Virus record (IMG/VR): IMGVR_UViG_3300009184_000094
Coordinates: 1 to 36,776 of that record
Source of the DNA: a virus
Length of the DNA: 36,776 nt
Reading direction: 5' to 3' (one strand)
Part shown: positions 22,710 through 29,718 of the stretch, in pieces
How the letters are laid out: the number at the start of each line of letters is the position of its first letter
Numbering within the stretch: position 1 is the first letter of the stretch
Notes under the pieces: generated by a model
What the model was told of the DNA's origin: nothing
The model's database searches: none
The model's input: only the letters and a program-made list of their open reading frames with translations
Position numbers and translations under genes: made by a program

Positions 22710-24232
22710 TATCTAATACTATAAAGATAGTTTATTGTTTTGTAAACGACATCAACATTAAACAAAGGAGTTTCAGTTGGTGTTACACCATGTTTTTGTT
22801 TATAATGTTCTGTACCCTTTATAAAATTTTCATTCCACTCAGGAGTTCTTGCGATTGTACTTTCCGCAATCGAATTTGGTATGTCTGTTAAATACTCCCA
22901 ACTTTTTTCGATATCTGCAAAATACCAAAATGGAGGGTGAAAATTATTTTTTATTGTTTGAAAAGTATGCTCAACGTGTTCCCATGCGTTTTTAAACATA
23001 GGATCAAATAACCCAATTTTCTCCAAAACTGATCTATGATAATAAGAAAATGCCCCCACACAATTTGGATACAGAGGAATTTTAATTCCTTCAGGGTATG
23101 GTATAATTATTCTTGGATTTGGTTCTCCATCAACATCTTTTCTATCCTCCAAATTTTTAAACCCTGTCGATCCTGTTTTATTTGCTGGTCCGTGCAGACC
23201 GAAATTTAAATGTTTGATTCCTGATATTACCGATTGTCTAATGTATTGTTCAAAAACTTTTTCGTCTTTTATTAAAATATCATCTTCCATAAGAAATATA
23301 TGTTCGCACCCTTGGTCTAACAAGTATTGTAATGCCGAATTTTTTGCTGCTCCGACACACATATTTGTCTCGTGTTGTATTAAATGTGCTTGTTCAGGGT
23401 AAGAAGAATTATCATATGGTGTCCCATCATTTACAATGACAAAATGTTTCATCCATTTGGGAACCGTAAATGCACTTTGTTTTATTCTATGTTCGGCCTT
23501 ATAAGTTGTCATACCAATACCGACCTTATCAATATCAAAAAACATTTTTTCTTCCAATGTTCTATTATTTGAGAGTCTTACCGGTAAATTAGATTTATAT
23601 TTTTCTTCAAATTGTTTTTTATTTTCCTCCCATTGTTCGTTTGTCATACCTATTGATTTATGGGTTACACGAATCAAAGTTGTTACCGCTAATTTCACAC
23701 CATTAATATGGTTTTCAAAACAAAATGGGATTTCATAAAAGTGAAACCCTTTAAAATTCTCATCAAAAGAATTTTTGATTTTATTTTTATCAACAGCAAA
23801 GAATAATCCATCCAAGACAACAACTTCTTTTAGTTTATTTCCTTGATCTTGTGAGTATGTATTAGTCCATTTTTTACCTTCGTGTTTATGAGATACGATA
23901 CCCGTCATAGATTCTTTCATAGACCACCAACGACCATCGATAAGATCCGTAGTTCCTGCAATCCCAATTATACCAAATTCAGGGTTTTTAGAAAATAATT
24001 TTACTAATTTTTCACCCCAATTTTTTGTATCAAATTCAATGTCATCGTGACAAAAAACAACAATATTATTTTTTGATTCATTTAAAATTTCATTATAAAT
24101 TTGAGCTAATCCTTTTTCTCCATTATTAACTTTTTCAATTACTTCATAATGTTTGTTACCCCCACAACTTTTTTTTATGTATTCCGCTAGTTGAGGGTTA
24201 TGACTTCTTGTTGAGTATCCGATTGTTATCAT
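22709..24232 (-). CDS. Two-domain glycosyltransferase
   Basis: A 507-residue protein with two GT-A-like domains. Domain 1 (about 1-215): ITIGYSTRSHNPQLAEYIK, IVVFCHDDIEFDTKNWG (metal motif HDD at 62-64), FGIIGIAGTTD, then EVVVLDGLFFAVD. Domain 2 (about 230-490): VGIGMTTYKAEHRIKQSAFT, IVNDGTPYDN, CVGAAKNSALQYLLDQG and IFLMEDDILIKDE (EDD at 316-318), then GLFDPMFKNAWEHVEHTFQT. Both halves keep acidic metal motifs, so both may be active. Domain 1 resembles single-domain glycosyltransferases of marine phages. Its first 35 nt overlap the end of the 24198-24380 gene, and its stop is coupled to the next gene. Confidence 0.85.
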   Translation of the reverse strand: MITIGYSTRSHNPQLAEYIKKSCGGNKHYEVIEKVNNGEKGLAQIYNEILNESKNNIVVFCHDDIEFDTKNWGEKLVKLFSKNPEFGIIGIAGTTDLIDGRWWSMKESMTGIVSHKHEGKKWTNTYSQDQGNKLKEVVVLDGLFFAVDKNKIKNSFDENFKGFHFYEIPFCFENHINGVKLAVTTLIRVTHKSIGMTNEQWEENKKQFEEKYKSNLPVRLSNNRTLEEKMFFDIDKVGIGMTTYKAEHRIKQSAFTVPKWMKHFVIVNDGTPYDNSSYPEQAHLIQHETNMCVGAAKNSALQYLLDQGCEHIFLMEDDILIKDEKVFEQYIRQSVISGIKHLNFGLHGPANKTGSTGFKNLEDRKDVDGEPNPRIIIPYPEGIKIPLYPNCVGAFSYYHRSVLEKIGLFDPMFKNAWEHVEHTFQTIKNNFHPPFWYFADIEKSWEYLTDIPNSIAESTIARTPEWNENFIKGTEHYKQKHGVTPTETPLFNVDVVYKTINYLYSIR

Positions 24233-24380
24233 TCTCGTTTTCTATTTCTTTTAATATTTTTTCTAAAATTTCTTTTTTTTCTATCATGTATCGATTCCAC
24301 CACCCATCGTTATAAGACGACATAATCAATTCTTGATTTACAGAATCCAATTCATTTATTATTTTTTCTTTTGTTTTCAT
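24198..24380 (-). CDS. Small hypothetical helical protein
   Basis: A 60-residue charged protein (KEKIINELDSVNQELIMSS, then WWNRYMIEKKEILEKIL), probably two helices. It overlaps the stop of the dUTPase gene by 4 nt (ATGA) and the start of the two-domain glycosyltransferase by 35 nt. The ATGA coupling and typical codon use favour a real gene, although it is short. No family was recognised. Confidence 0.5.
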   Translation of the reverse strand: MKTKEKIINELDSVNQELIMSSYNDGWWNRYMIEKKEILEKILKEIENENDNNRILNKKS

Positions 24381-24973
24381 ATTCCTGAACTACCAAAACC
24401 ATTATCTCCTCTATCCTTTTTTTCAAAATTTCCAACTTCAACTAAATCAACCCACCTTCCTGAAACTACGGGACAAAGAACCCCTTGTGCAATTTTTTGA
24501 CCTTTTTGTATTTTAACTTTTTCTTTTGTGGTATTAAATAAAATAACTTTGATTTCACCTATATAACCTTGATCGACAGTACCAGGTGAGTTTAACACCA
24601 TTAGACCTTGGTTTAATGCTAAACCACTTTTTGATCTAATTTGTAATTCATAATTTTGCGGTATGTCAAAATGTATTCCTGTTGAAATTAACGCTCTGTC
24701 CAATGGGAAAATCCATTTTTCTTCACTTGAATATAAATCAAATCCGGAATCTGACTCATATACGTATGAAGGAGTTATAGCGTCAGAATTTAGTTTTTTA
24801 AATTTAAATTCTAATTTTTCATTTTCTAAATCCTCCGCTTCTTGCTCAATGCCCATTACATCAAATCCAAAGTATTCATTCATTTGATCAAAATTAATAT
24901 TATCAATATCCGATACATCGAATGAATTTAACAAATCGTTAAGTTCTTCTTCAGAAAATTTTTCTTCTTCCAT
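24377..24973 (-). CDS. dut: dUTP diphosphatase with acidic N-terminal extension
   Basis: A 198-residue trimeric-type dUTPase that hydrolyses dUTP to dUMP. All five motifs are present: DSGFDLY (75-81), RSKSGL (113-118), GTVDQGYIGEIKV (131-143), GQKIAQGV (158-165) and RGDNGFGSSG (188-197). A normal enzyme begins near residue 54 here (LEFKFKKLNSDAITP). The 50 or so preceding residues are an acidic, helical extension (EEEKFSEEELNDLLNSFDVS). The long start is supported because it is coupled to the stop of the exonuclease gene as TAATG. The extension may be a regulatory or docking tail; that is inference. Confidence 0.95.
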   Translation of the reverse strand: MEEEKFSEEELNDLLNSFDVSDIDNINFDQMNEYFGFDVMGIEQEAEDLENEKLEFKFKKLNSDAITPSYVYESDSGFDLYSSEEKWIFPLDRALISTGIHFDIPQNYELQIRSKSGLALNQGLMVLNSPGTVDQGYIGEIKVILFNTTKEKVKIQKGQKIAQGVLCPVVSGRWVDLVEVGNFEKKDRGDNGFGSSGI

Positions 24974-25698
24974 TATTTTAAACTTTTTAATTTCATTATT
25001 GCGTCAATCAATACCTCAACATCCCTTTCACAATAGTCTGAAATTTCTTTTAATCTGTTGTGACTCCAATATGCTTCATGAACCATTCCACCATTAACCT
25101 CACCGTCTTTTGGTGTTGGAATATCTAAACATGCACACATAAGATCTAAAGAACCAATGGCGGTGTAGGCTCCGTATTGCCAAATTTCTTTTGTATCGAT
25201 TGCTTTAACCTCCCAAGGCTTTGTATCGTATGAAGGAAGAATCTTTGATGGCATAATACCATTAACAATCATTCGTTTTGCCAACATCGGAATATCAAAG
25301 TTTTTTAAATTATGACCACAAAGATAAAAATCCAATTTATAACATCTGTTTAAAAGATCTCTAACTTCTAAAAGTAATTGATATTCATCATCTCCTGAAA
25401 ATGTTTGTTTTTTAGTCTCTCCATTATCTAAAACGAAAGCCATAGACACACACACAATTTTAGCAAATTCAGGAACAAGTGCTGCTCTTTTTCTAAAAAC
25501 TATGTCCATATGTTCTTCAGTTGTTCTATCTTCACCAAATTCTTTATCTTCGGGAAATCTTTTTAAAAACCAATCAAAATATTTATCATATTGTTCTGCA
25601 ACTCTTGGATTAGTTTTAATACATGATTGGTAGTCGGCACATCCCCCAACGGTTTCAATGTCTAAAAATAAAATTTTTGTTAGTGGTATATTAATCAT
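24973..25698 (-). CDS. DnaQ-like 3'-5' exonuclease (PolB exonuclease-type)
   Basis: A 241-residue RNase H-fold exonuclease. ExoI is ILFLDIETVGG (D13 and E15), ExoII is GHNLKNFDIPML (128-139, with N130 and D135) and ExoIII is YCERDVEVL (222-230, D226). The spacing and motifs match the stand-alone PolB-like exonuclease group, with no polymerase domain. It could proofread, trim DNA ends or degrade nucleic acid during phage replication. The gene is coupled to dut (TAATG) and follows the GT-B gene by 3 nt. Confidence 0.88.
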   Translation of the reverse strand: MINIPLTKILFLDIETVGGCADYQSCIKTNPRVAEQYDKYFDWFLKRFPEDKEFGEDRTTEEHMDIVFRKRAALVPEFAKIVCVSMAFVLDNGETKKQTFSGDDEYQLLLEVRDLLNRCYKLDFYLCGHNLKNFDIPMLAKRMIVNGIMPSKILPSYDTKPWEVKAIDTKEIWQYGAYTAIGSLDLMCACLDIPTPKDGEVNGGMVHEAYWSHNRLKEISDYCERDVEVLIDAIMKLKSLK

Positions 25699-25701
25699 TT
25701 C

Positions 25702-26916
25702 TTATTTAATTAAAGATTTATAAAATTCAGCTCTTGTAATCGAAACTTTATTTAGGTCATATCTGTCTTTTACGGTTTCATATAGTCTTTCACCAAGATC
25801 GGAAATCATATTTGGATTGTCAACCAACCTTTTAATTGATTGAGTCCAATCTTTGTGATTTCTAACCTCATCAACCAATAGTGCATTTCCATCGGAAAAT
25901 TTACCATCGTTGTATGCATTTTTTAAATCGATGGTGTAAGGGCCAACATTTGACGCGATTAATGCTTTTTTGTAGAAACCTGCTTCGATTACTTTTAATT
26001 GTGATTTTAATCTATTGAATACATGGTTTTTAATTGGTGCCAATGAAATATCAAATTTCGAATAGTTTCTTGCGTATGACTCGACAGGTCTTGTCCAAAC
26101 TCGAACATAGTTTTCATTTTGAATTGCGGGATAATCTCCTTCTTGGAATTTATCTAAAAATGATTTGTATTCAGGTGAAATAATTTTATAATTGTTTGTG
26201 AAGATTTGTTCGTATTTTACCCACACGGTTTCTTGTGGTTTAATAGCTCTTTGTTTTTTCTCACCCGTTGCTTGATTAATTTCCGTAACTACACCTCGAG
26301 TATCAAAACCACAAACATAATATTGTAGTTTATCTTGTAGTGATGACAATTTAGAAACCATACCATCTAACAATTTTAAATCGTGTAAATGGGATGAACC
26401 ACCTAACCAACCTACTCTAATTTTTTCTGATGGTAATGTAGGTTCATTAAATTGTTCTTCACTTGGGTCAATTGCATTTGGTAAAACAAATACATTTTTA
26501 TTAAATTTTCTAATCTCGTTTGCAAATAATTCAGTTGTTGTTGTGACATAATCACAAACTTTTAAATTTGCAATAATTTTTTTGTGAATTTGGTTTTGTA
26601 TGATTAAATCATGAATTGGGTGTTCTTTAGTTGGTAACCAATAATCGTCAATGTCACCAATAACAACAATGCCCATAGACTTTAATTTCTGTATAATATT
26701 TGGGGACTCATCCATATCTCTTCCGATACTTCGGTGAAAATGTACGATTTGATAATTTTTCCAATAGTTATCATCTTGAACGTTTGGTTCGTAGTCAATG
26801 TCGATTTGAAAATCGTTTAAGAAATGTTTTTGTAAATTTACGTGAGGGTCTACTGATCTGTATCTACCAACTCCCGCTCTGTCTGAAGGTAATACTAAAA
26901 TATTAATTTTTTGCAT
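25702..26916 (-). CDS. GT-B fold glycosyltransferase
   Basis: A 404-residue GT4-like enzyme. N-terminal: INILVLPSDRAGVGRYRSVD (glycine-rich acceptor loop), IVVIGDIDDYWLPT, VTTTTELFANEIRKF and VFVLPNAIDP. C-terminal: IRVGWLGGSSHLHDLKLLDG, and KSQLKVIEAGFYKKALIASN, where E-A-G-F-x3-A-L-I-A-S is the donor-binding motif. It is the first gene of the minus-strand run. A terminator for the upstream operon lies 48-73 nt before its start, so it should have its own promoter, which was not identified. Confidence 0.87.
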   Translation of the reverse strand: MQKINILVLPSDRAGVGRYRSVDPHVNLQKHFLNDFQIDIDYEPNVQDDNYWKNYQIVHFHRSIGRDMDESPNIIQKLKSMGIVVIGDIDDYWLPTKEHPIHDLIIQNQIHKKIIANLKVCDYVTTTTELFANEIRKFNKNVFVLPNAIDPSEEQFNEPTLPSEKIRVGWLGGSSHLHDLKLLDGMVSKLSSLQDKLQYYVCGFDTRGVVTEINQATGEKKQRAIKPQETVWVKYEQIFTNNYKIISPEYKSFLDKFQEGDYPAIQNENYVRVWTRPVESYARNYSKFDISLAPIKNHVFNRLKSQLKVIEAGFYKKALIASNVGPYTIDLKNAYNDGKFSDGNALLVDEVRNHKDWTQSIKRLVDNPNMISDLGERLYETVKDRYDLNKVSITRAEFYKSLIK

Positions 26917-26963
26917 ATGATTTTTAACAAAAGATAAATGAATCCATTGGAATAATCAACAAC

Positions 26964-26989
26964 AAAAAACCCACCTTTTAAAGTGGGTT
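26964..26989 (-). terminator. Intrinsic terminator after the 26999-29666 operon
   Basis: On the minus strand, AACCCAC (26989-26983) pairs with GTGGGTT (26974-26968), 7 bp, loop of 8 nt, followed by a T run. The plus strand also has a T-rich tail (26992-27000), so the hairpin could act both ways. Confidence 0.82.
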
Positions 26990-26998
26990 ATGTTTTTT

Positions 26999-27604
26999 TT
27001 ATTTAGAAACTCGTTTGATTTTAGTTAGTTTTCCCTCGAAGATCCTATCACCGACTCTGAATTTAAAAACTTCATTAGAGTTACTTTCTGATTCAACCAA
27101 TAAACCATTTTCATATAAGACTTCTTCTACCGTTTCTCTAACAATATTTTTTATTTCTTCAGAAGTAATAGAGTTTGAAACAGGTTGTTGAGTTTGAGAT
27201 TTTTGTGGTCTATTTTCACTTAGAACATCACCTTTCGCATTTACGTTCATAAGACGAGATGCCTTTTCAACCAATTCATTACTTAAAATTGAGTTAGAAC
27301 CCGCACCCATATTAGGTTGTTCGATTGGGTGCTCAATCATTAATCTTTTTATTTCATCAGGTAGTTTTGAATTTAAAATTCTATCTTGGCTTGGGGCTCC
27401 TTTAGGGATCTCAATTTTTGGTGTTTGTTGTTCTTGTAAAAACTCTTGTGGTAAATTGTAAGTTGCATTTACTGGTTGGTATTCCTCAACATTTGGTGAT
27501 GAAAAACCGCCAGAACTTGCACCACCCCTACCAATTTGGTCGTGTCTTTCCATTATCTTTTTAGATACCATCAATTTTTGTAAAAGTTCTTGTTCTGAAT
27601 TCAT
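26999..27604 (-). CDS. Hypothetical protein with disordered middle and conserved-looking C-terminus
   Basis: A 201-residue protein. Helical N-terminus MNSEQELLQKLMVSKKIMER, then a Gly/Ser/Pro/Gln-rich disordered region, a helix LPDEIKRLMIEHP, then EEIKNIVRETVEEVLYENG (about 149-167) and a C-terminal beta hairpin FKFRVGDRIFEGKLTKIKRV. The EIKNIVRE helix resembles the N-terminal helix of the scaffold protein here (EIRQLVKESLKE), which hints at a head or core link. It is the last gene before the operon terminator. No family was recognised. Confidence 0.7.
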   Translation of the reverse strand: MNSEQELLQKLMVSKKIMERHDQIGRGGASSGGFSSPNVEEYQPVNATYNLPQEFLQEQQTPKIEIPKGAPSQDRILNSKLPDEIKRLMIEHPIEQPNMGAGSNSILSNELVEKASRLMNVNAKGDVLSENRPQKSQTQQPVSNSITSEEIKNIVRETVEEVLYENGLLVESESNSNEVFKFRVGDRIFEGKLTKIKRVSK

Positions 27605-27622
27605 ATTATTTTAATTTTAACT

Positions 27623-28015
27623 TTATACAGGTCTATCAAACTTTGCATTTACAATCACTTTTGACATACTTTTATCTCCATTCGGATTATAGTTTGGTCT
27701 TGGTTCATTAAATGTTTCTGCCGATGGTTGATAATAAGTTATTCTATCGACTCTGAATAATCTCCATCCTGGTAGTGGTTTTTTACCTAAATATGCGGTG
27801 TGAGAAGCTCCCTCGTAATCCCAAGCTCTTAACACAGGATTATCAGATTTACTATACCCATAACATACAGGTTCAATAACTCTAAGTCCTCTACCACCTG
27901 GCTCATCACCTTCATAGTAAATTACAACTCTCTTTCGATTCCTAATAGAATCAACAATATTATCAATTGCTGCTACCTCAAGAATAAGATTTTCAAGTGT
28001 ATTGTAAAGTTTCAT
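27623..28015 (-). CDS. WYL-like domain protein with a possible capsid-targeting leader
   Basis: A 130-residue protein. The first 13 residues (MKLYNTLENLILE) resemble T4 capsid targeting sequences such as those of internal proteins and end I-L-E before Val. Residues about 17-100 read like a WYL ligand-sensing beta barrel: AIDNIVDSIRNRKRVVIYYEG, then GLRVIEPVCYGYSKSDN, VLRAWDYEG and WRLFRVDRITYY, matching the pattern v-i-Y..r-v-i-P..l-a-w-d..g..r-l-F-r-v-d-r-I. WYL domains bind nucleic acid or ligands in regulators of anti-phage systems. No DNA-binding helix-turn-helix is present here. The stop of the 28015-28302 gene is coupled to this start (TAATG). Domain call is by eye. Confidence 0.72.
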   Translation of the reverse strand: MKLYNTLENLILEVAAIDNIVDSIRNRKRVVIYYEGDEPGGRGLRVIEPVCYGYSKSDNPVLRAWDYEGASHTAYLGKKPLPGWRLFRVDRITYYQPSAETFNEPRPNYNPNGDKSMSKVIVNAKFDRPV

Positions 28016-28302
28016 TATGCTGATGGTGTTGTATAAGGTTTTTCTTTTTGATATTCATTAATTTTTATTTCGTTAATTCTTTCAACATTATCTATTGAAG
28101 AACCACCGTTTGAGGTGTCTAAAAAAACACCCGTACCTTTACCGAACTCATCACCATCAGAAACTGCATCTTTATTAACCGCAGAATATTTGTTAGTTTC
28201 CTTATAATCGTTTTTAGGAAACAGCCTTTTTCTTTGTTCGTCAGCAATTGAGGACATTTCATTTTCGGGTTGGTTGTAATTTAATCTTTCTGTAACTGGC
28301 AT
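28015..28302 (-). CDS. Hypothetical disordered protein
   Basis: A 95-residue polar, Asn/Lys/Glu/Asp-rich protein without hydrophobic core (LNYNQPENEMSSIADEQRKR and DGDEFGKGTGVFLDTSNGGS), likely intrinsically disordered. It is coupled to the WYL-like gene by a 1-nt overlap and follows the 28304-28774 gene with a 1-nt gap. Coding is supported by tight operon packing. No family was recognised. Confidence 0.65.
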   Translation of the reverse strand: MPVTERLNYNQPENEMSSIADEQRKRLFPKNDYKETNKYSAVNKDAVSDGDEFGKGTGVFLDTSNGGSSIDNVERINEIKINEYQKEKPYTTPSA

Positions 28303-28303
28303 T

Positions 28304-28774
28304 TTAAATTATTTTTTTTATTATTTGGTTTATCCTTTGTAAGTCTTCTCTAATTTTTATATCCTGAACGAAAGTACTATGTTCTTTGGATGGTCTATTC
28401 ATATCGGCCAACCAACCCATGCTATCGATTAAATCATCATTTACATCATCAGGCATGTAATCGTTTTTTACATCATTATGAAATTCATCACCACTTCTTA
28501 GATCTCCAATAGTCTTTTCAACCCAATTTTTAACATAGTCAGCACCATTTAATATATATGGAGCATCTTTACCATCACCAGCATAATTATCAAACCAATT
28601 TTTAATTCTACCTAATTGTTGGTAAGTCACATGTCCTGATTTTCTTAATTCTTCATTTCTTTTGTGACCTTGTATTGTTGGGTCAGAATTTGGAAACATG
28701 TCATAACATTTTTGCAAATACTCCGTAACCTCTTTAGGTAAAGGGATAGTTTTATTATATAAATTACTATTCAC
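28304..28774 (-). CDS. Conserved-looking hypothetical protein
   Basis: A 156-residue protein with motif-like stretches: TIPLPKEVTEYLQKCYDMF, GHKRNEELRKSGHVTYQQLG, RIKNWFDNYAGDGKDAPYIL and NGADYVKNWVEKTI. The VTYQQL-RIKNWFD region is a type I recall from other marine T4-like phage proteins of unknown role. The C-terminus ends in INQIIKKII, similar to the hydrophobic core of the leaders at 7206 and 9650, but at the opposite end. It overlaps the upstream gene by 8 nt. Confidence 0.7.
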   Translation of the reverse strand: MNSNLYNKTIPLPKEVTEYLQKCYDMFPNSDPTIQGHKRNEELRKSGHVTYQQLGRIKNWFDNYAGDGKDAPYILNGADYVKNWVEKTIGDLRSGDEFHNDVKNDYMPDDVNDDLIDSMGWLADMNRPSKEHSTFVQDIKIREDLQRINQIIKKII

Positions 28775-29666
28775 CTGTTTTTAAATGTTTAATTAGTTTA
28801 TCTATACTTACACCTTCTTTTTCTGCGAGTCTCTTGATTGCTTCAATATTTCTTATTAACAATTTCGATATTACGCTATCGTCATTGTCTTTTTCATCAT
28901 TTTTTTTTGTTTTTACAACATCATTAGATTTATTTTTTTTACTTAATAAAATTTCATCTAACATTTTTTGCATTTTTCCTTTCTCCAATTCAGATAATCT
29001 TCGTTTAGAAAAACAATCTTTACAAAATCCATTTTCTTTTTGTTTTTCTAATTGATCGTCATACTCAGGATCAAATCCCATTGTTTCCAATCTATCATTT
29101 CTTTCAAATGGATCTTCTACTCCCATTTTTTTTAATATTTTTGAGGCTTCTTTGTAACTTTTTGCATCTTCAGTTTCCTCATAACCAAAAGCATCTTCCA
29201 TATTTATTTCACCTAACAAATTATCAACTTCCTCCTCAGATTCACCATAATAAACACGAATAAATGGAAATTGAGATGCCTTTGTCATTCTCACGGTTTG
29301 GTCGGTTGTATTTTTAGTTACTTGTCTTTGATTTAACATTGGGATATTAGATCCCAAAAAAGATCCATCAGCACCAACAAATTCATCTAATTCGCCATCT
29401 AACTTAACGTCTTTTTCCTTTTTTTGTATTTTATTAAAAATTTTTTTTAATTGATCTTTTGTAAATTTTTTACCCGATGAAATTATTTTTTTTATAAAAT
29501 TTTTTACTTTATTTAAATCTTCTTTTAGGAAAACAATTTCGGAATCTTGGTCTTTTGACTCTTTTAACGTTTTACCAACAGAATAATAAACCGAAAATTT
29601 ATCACCCCTATCTTTAAGATAAAAGTAATGTTCATTACTAAAGTATTCTTTTCCGAATTCTAACAT
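28767..29666 (-). CDS. Hypothetical protein with CX2C motif
   Basis: A 299-residue protein. The N-terminal part (MLEFGKEYFSNEHYFYLKDR, then FSVYYSVGKTLKESKD) is beta-like, a Lys-rich helix follows (VKNFIKKIISSGKKFTKDQL), and a middle region has PMLNQRQVTKNTTDQTVRMT and FPFIRVYYGESEEEVDNLL. Near residue 220 NGFCKDCFSKRRLSELEKGK has a CX2C pair, and the C-terminus is a charged coil. An upstream in-frame ATG at 29720 would overlap the divergent fibre start. The ATG at 29666 is chosen because a GTATTTATT element ends 14 nt before it. First gene of its operon; role unknown. Confidence 0.72.
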   Translation of the reverse strand: MLEFGKEYFSNEHYFYLKDRGDKFSVYYSVGKTLKESKDQDSEIVFLKEDLNKVKNFIKKIISSGKKFTKDQLKKIFNKIQKKEKDVKLDGELDEFVGADGSFLGSNIPMLNQRQVTKNTTDQTVRMTKASQFPFIRVYYGESEEEVDNLLGEINMEDAFGYEETEDAKSYKEASKILKKMGVEDPFERNDRLETMGFDPEYDDQLEKQKENGFCKDCFSKRRLSELEKGKMQKMLDEILLSKKNKSNDVVKTKKNDEKDNDDSVISKLLIRNIEAIKRLAEKEGVSIDKLIKHLKTGE

Positions 29667-29679
29667 AATAGTTTTTTTA

Positions 29680-29689
29680 CAATAAATAC
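29680..29689 (-). promoter_or_regulatory. Candidate late promoter for the 29666-26999 operon
   Basis: Minus strand GTATTTATTG; the GTATTTATT part ends 14 nt before the ATG at 29666. It is one mismatch from the common element and is divergent from the next element. Confidence 0.4.
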
Positions 29690-29700
29690 TTTGATATGTT

Positions 29701-29710
29701 GTATTTATAG
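29701..29710 (+). promoter_or_regulatory. Candidate late promoter for the fibre/adhesin gene
   Basis: GTATTTATAG, a perfect copy, with 8-9 nt to the ATG at 29719. Together with the minus-strand copy at 29680-29689 it makes a compact divergent promoter pair. Confidence 0.5.
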
Positions 29711-29718
29711 ATAAAAAC

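Noticed and set aside
26928-26937. TTATCTTTTG upstream of the GT-B gene as a host-type promoter
   Set aside because: It has one base too many between TA and TTTG for the Bacteroidota -7 consensus, and no -33 element was seen.
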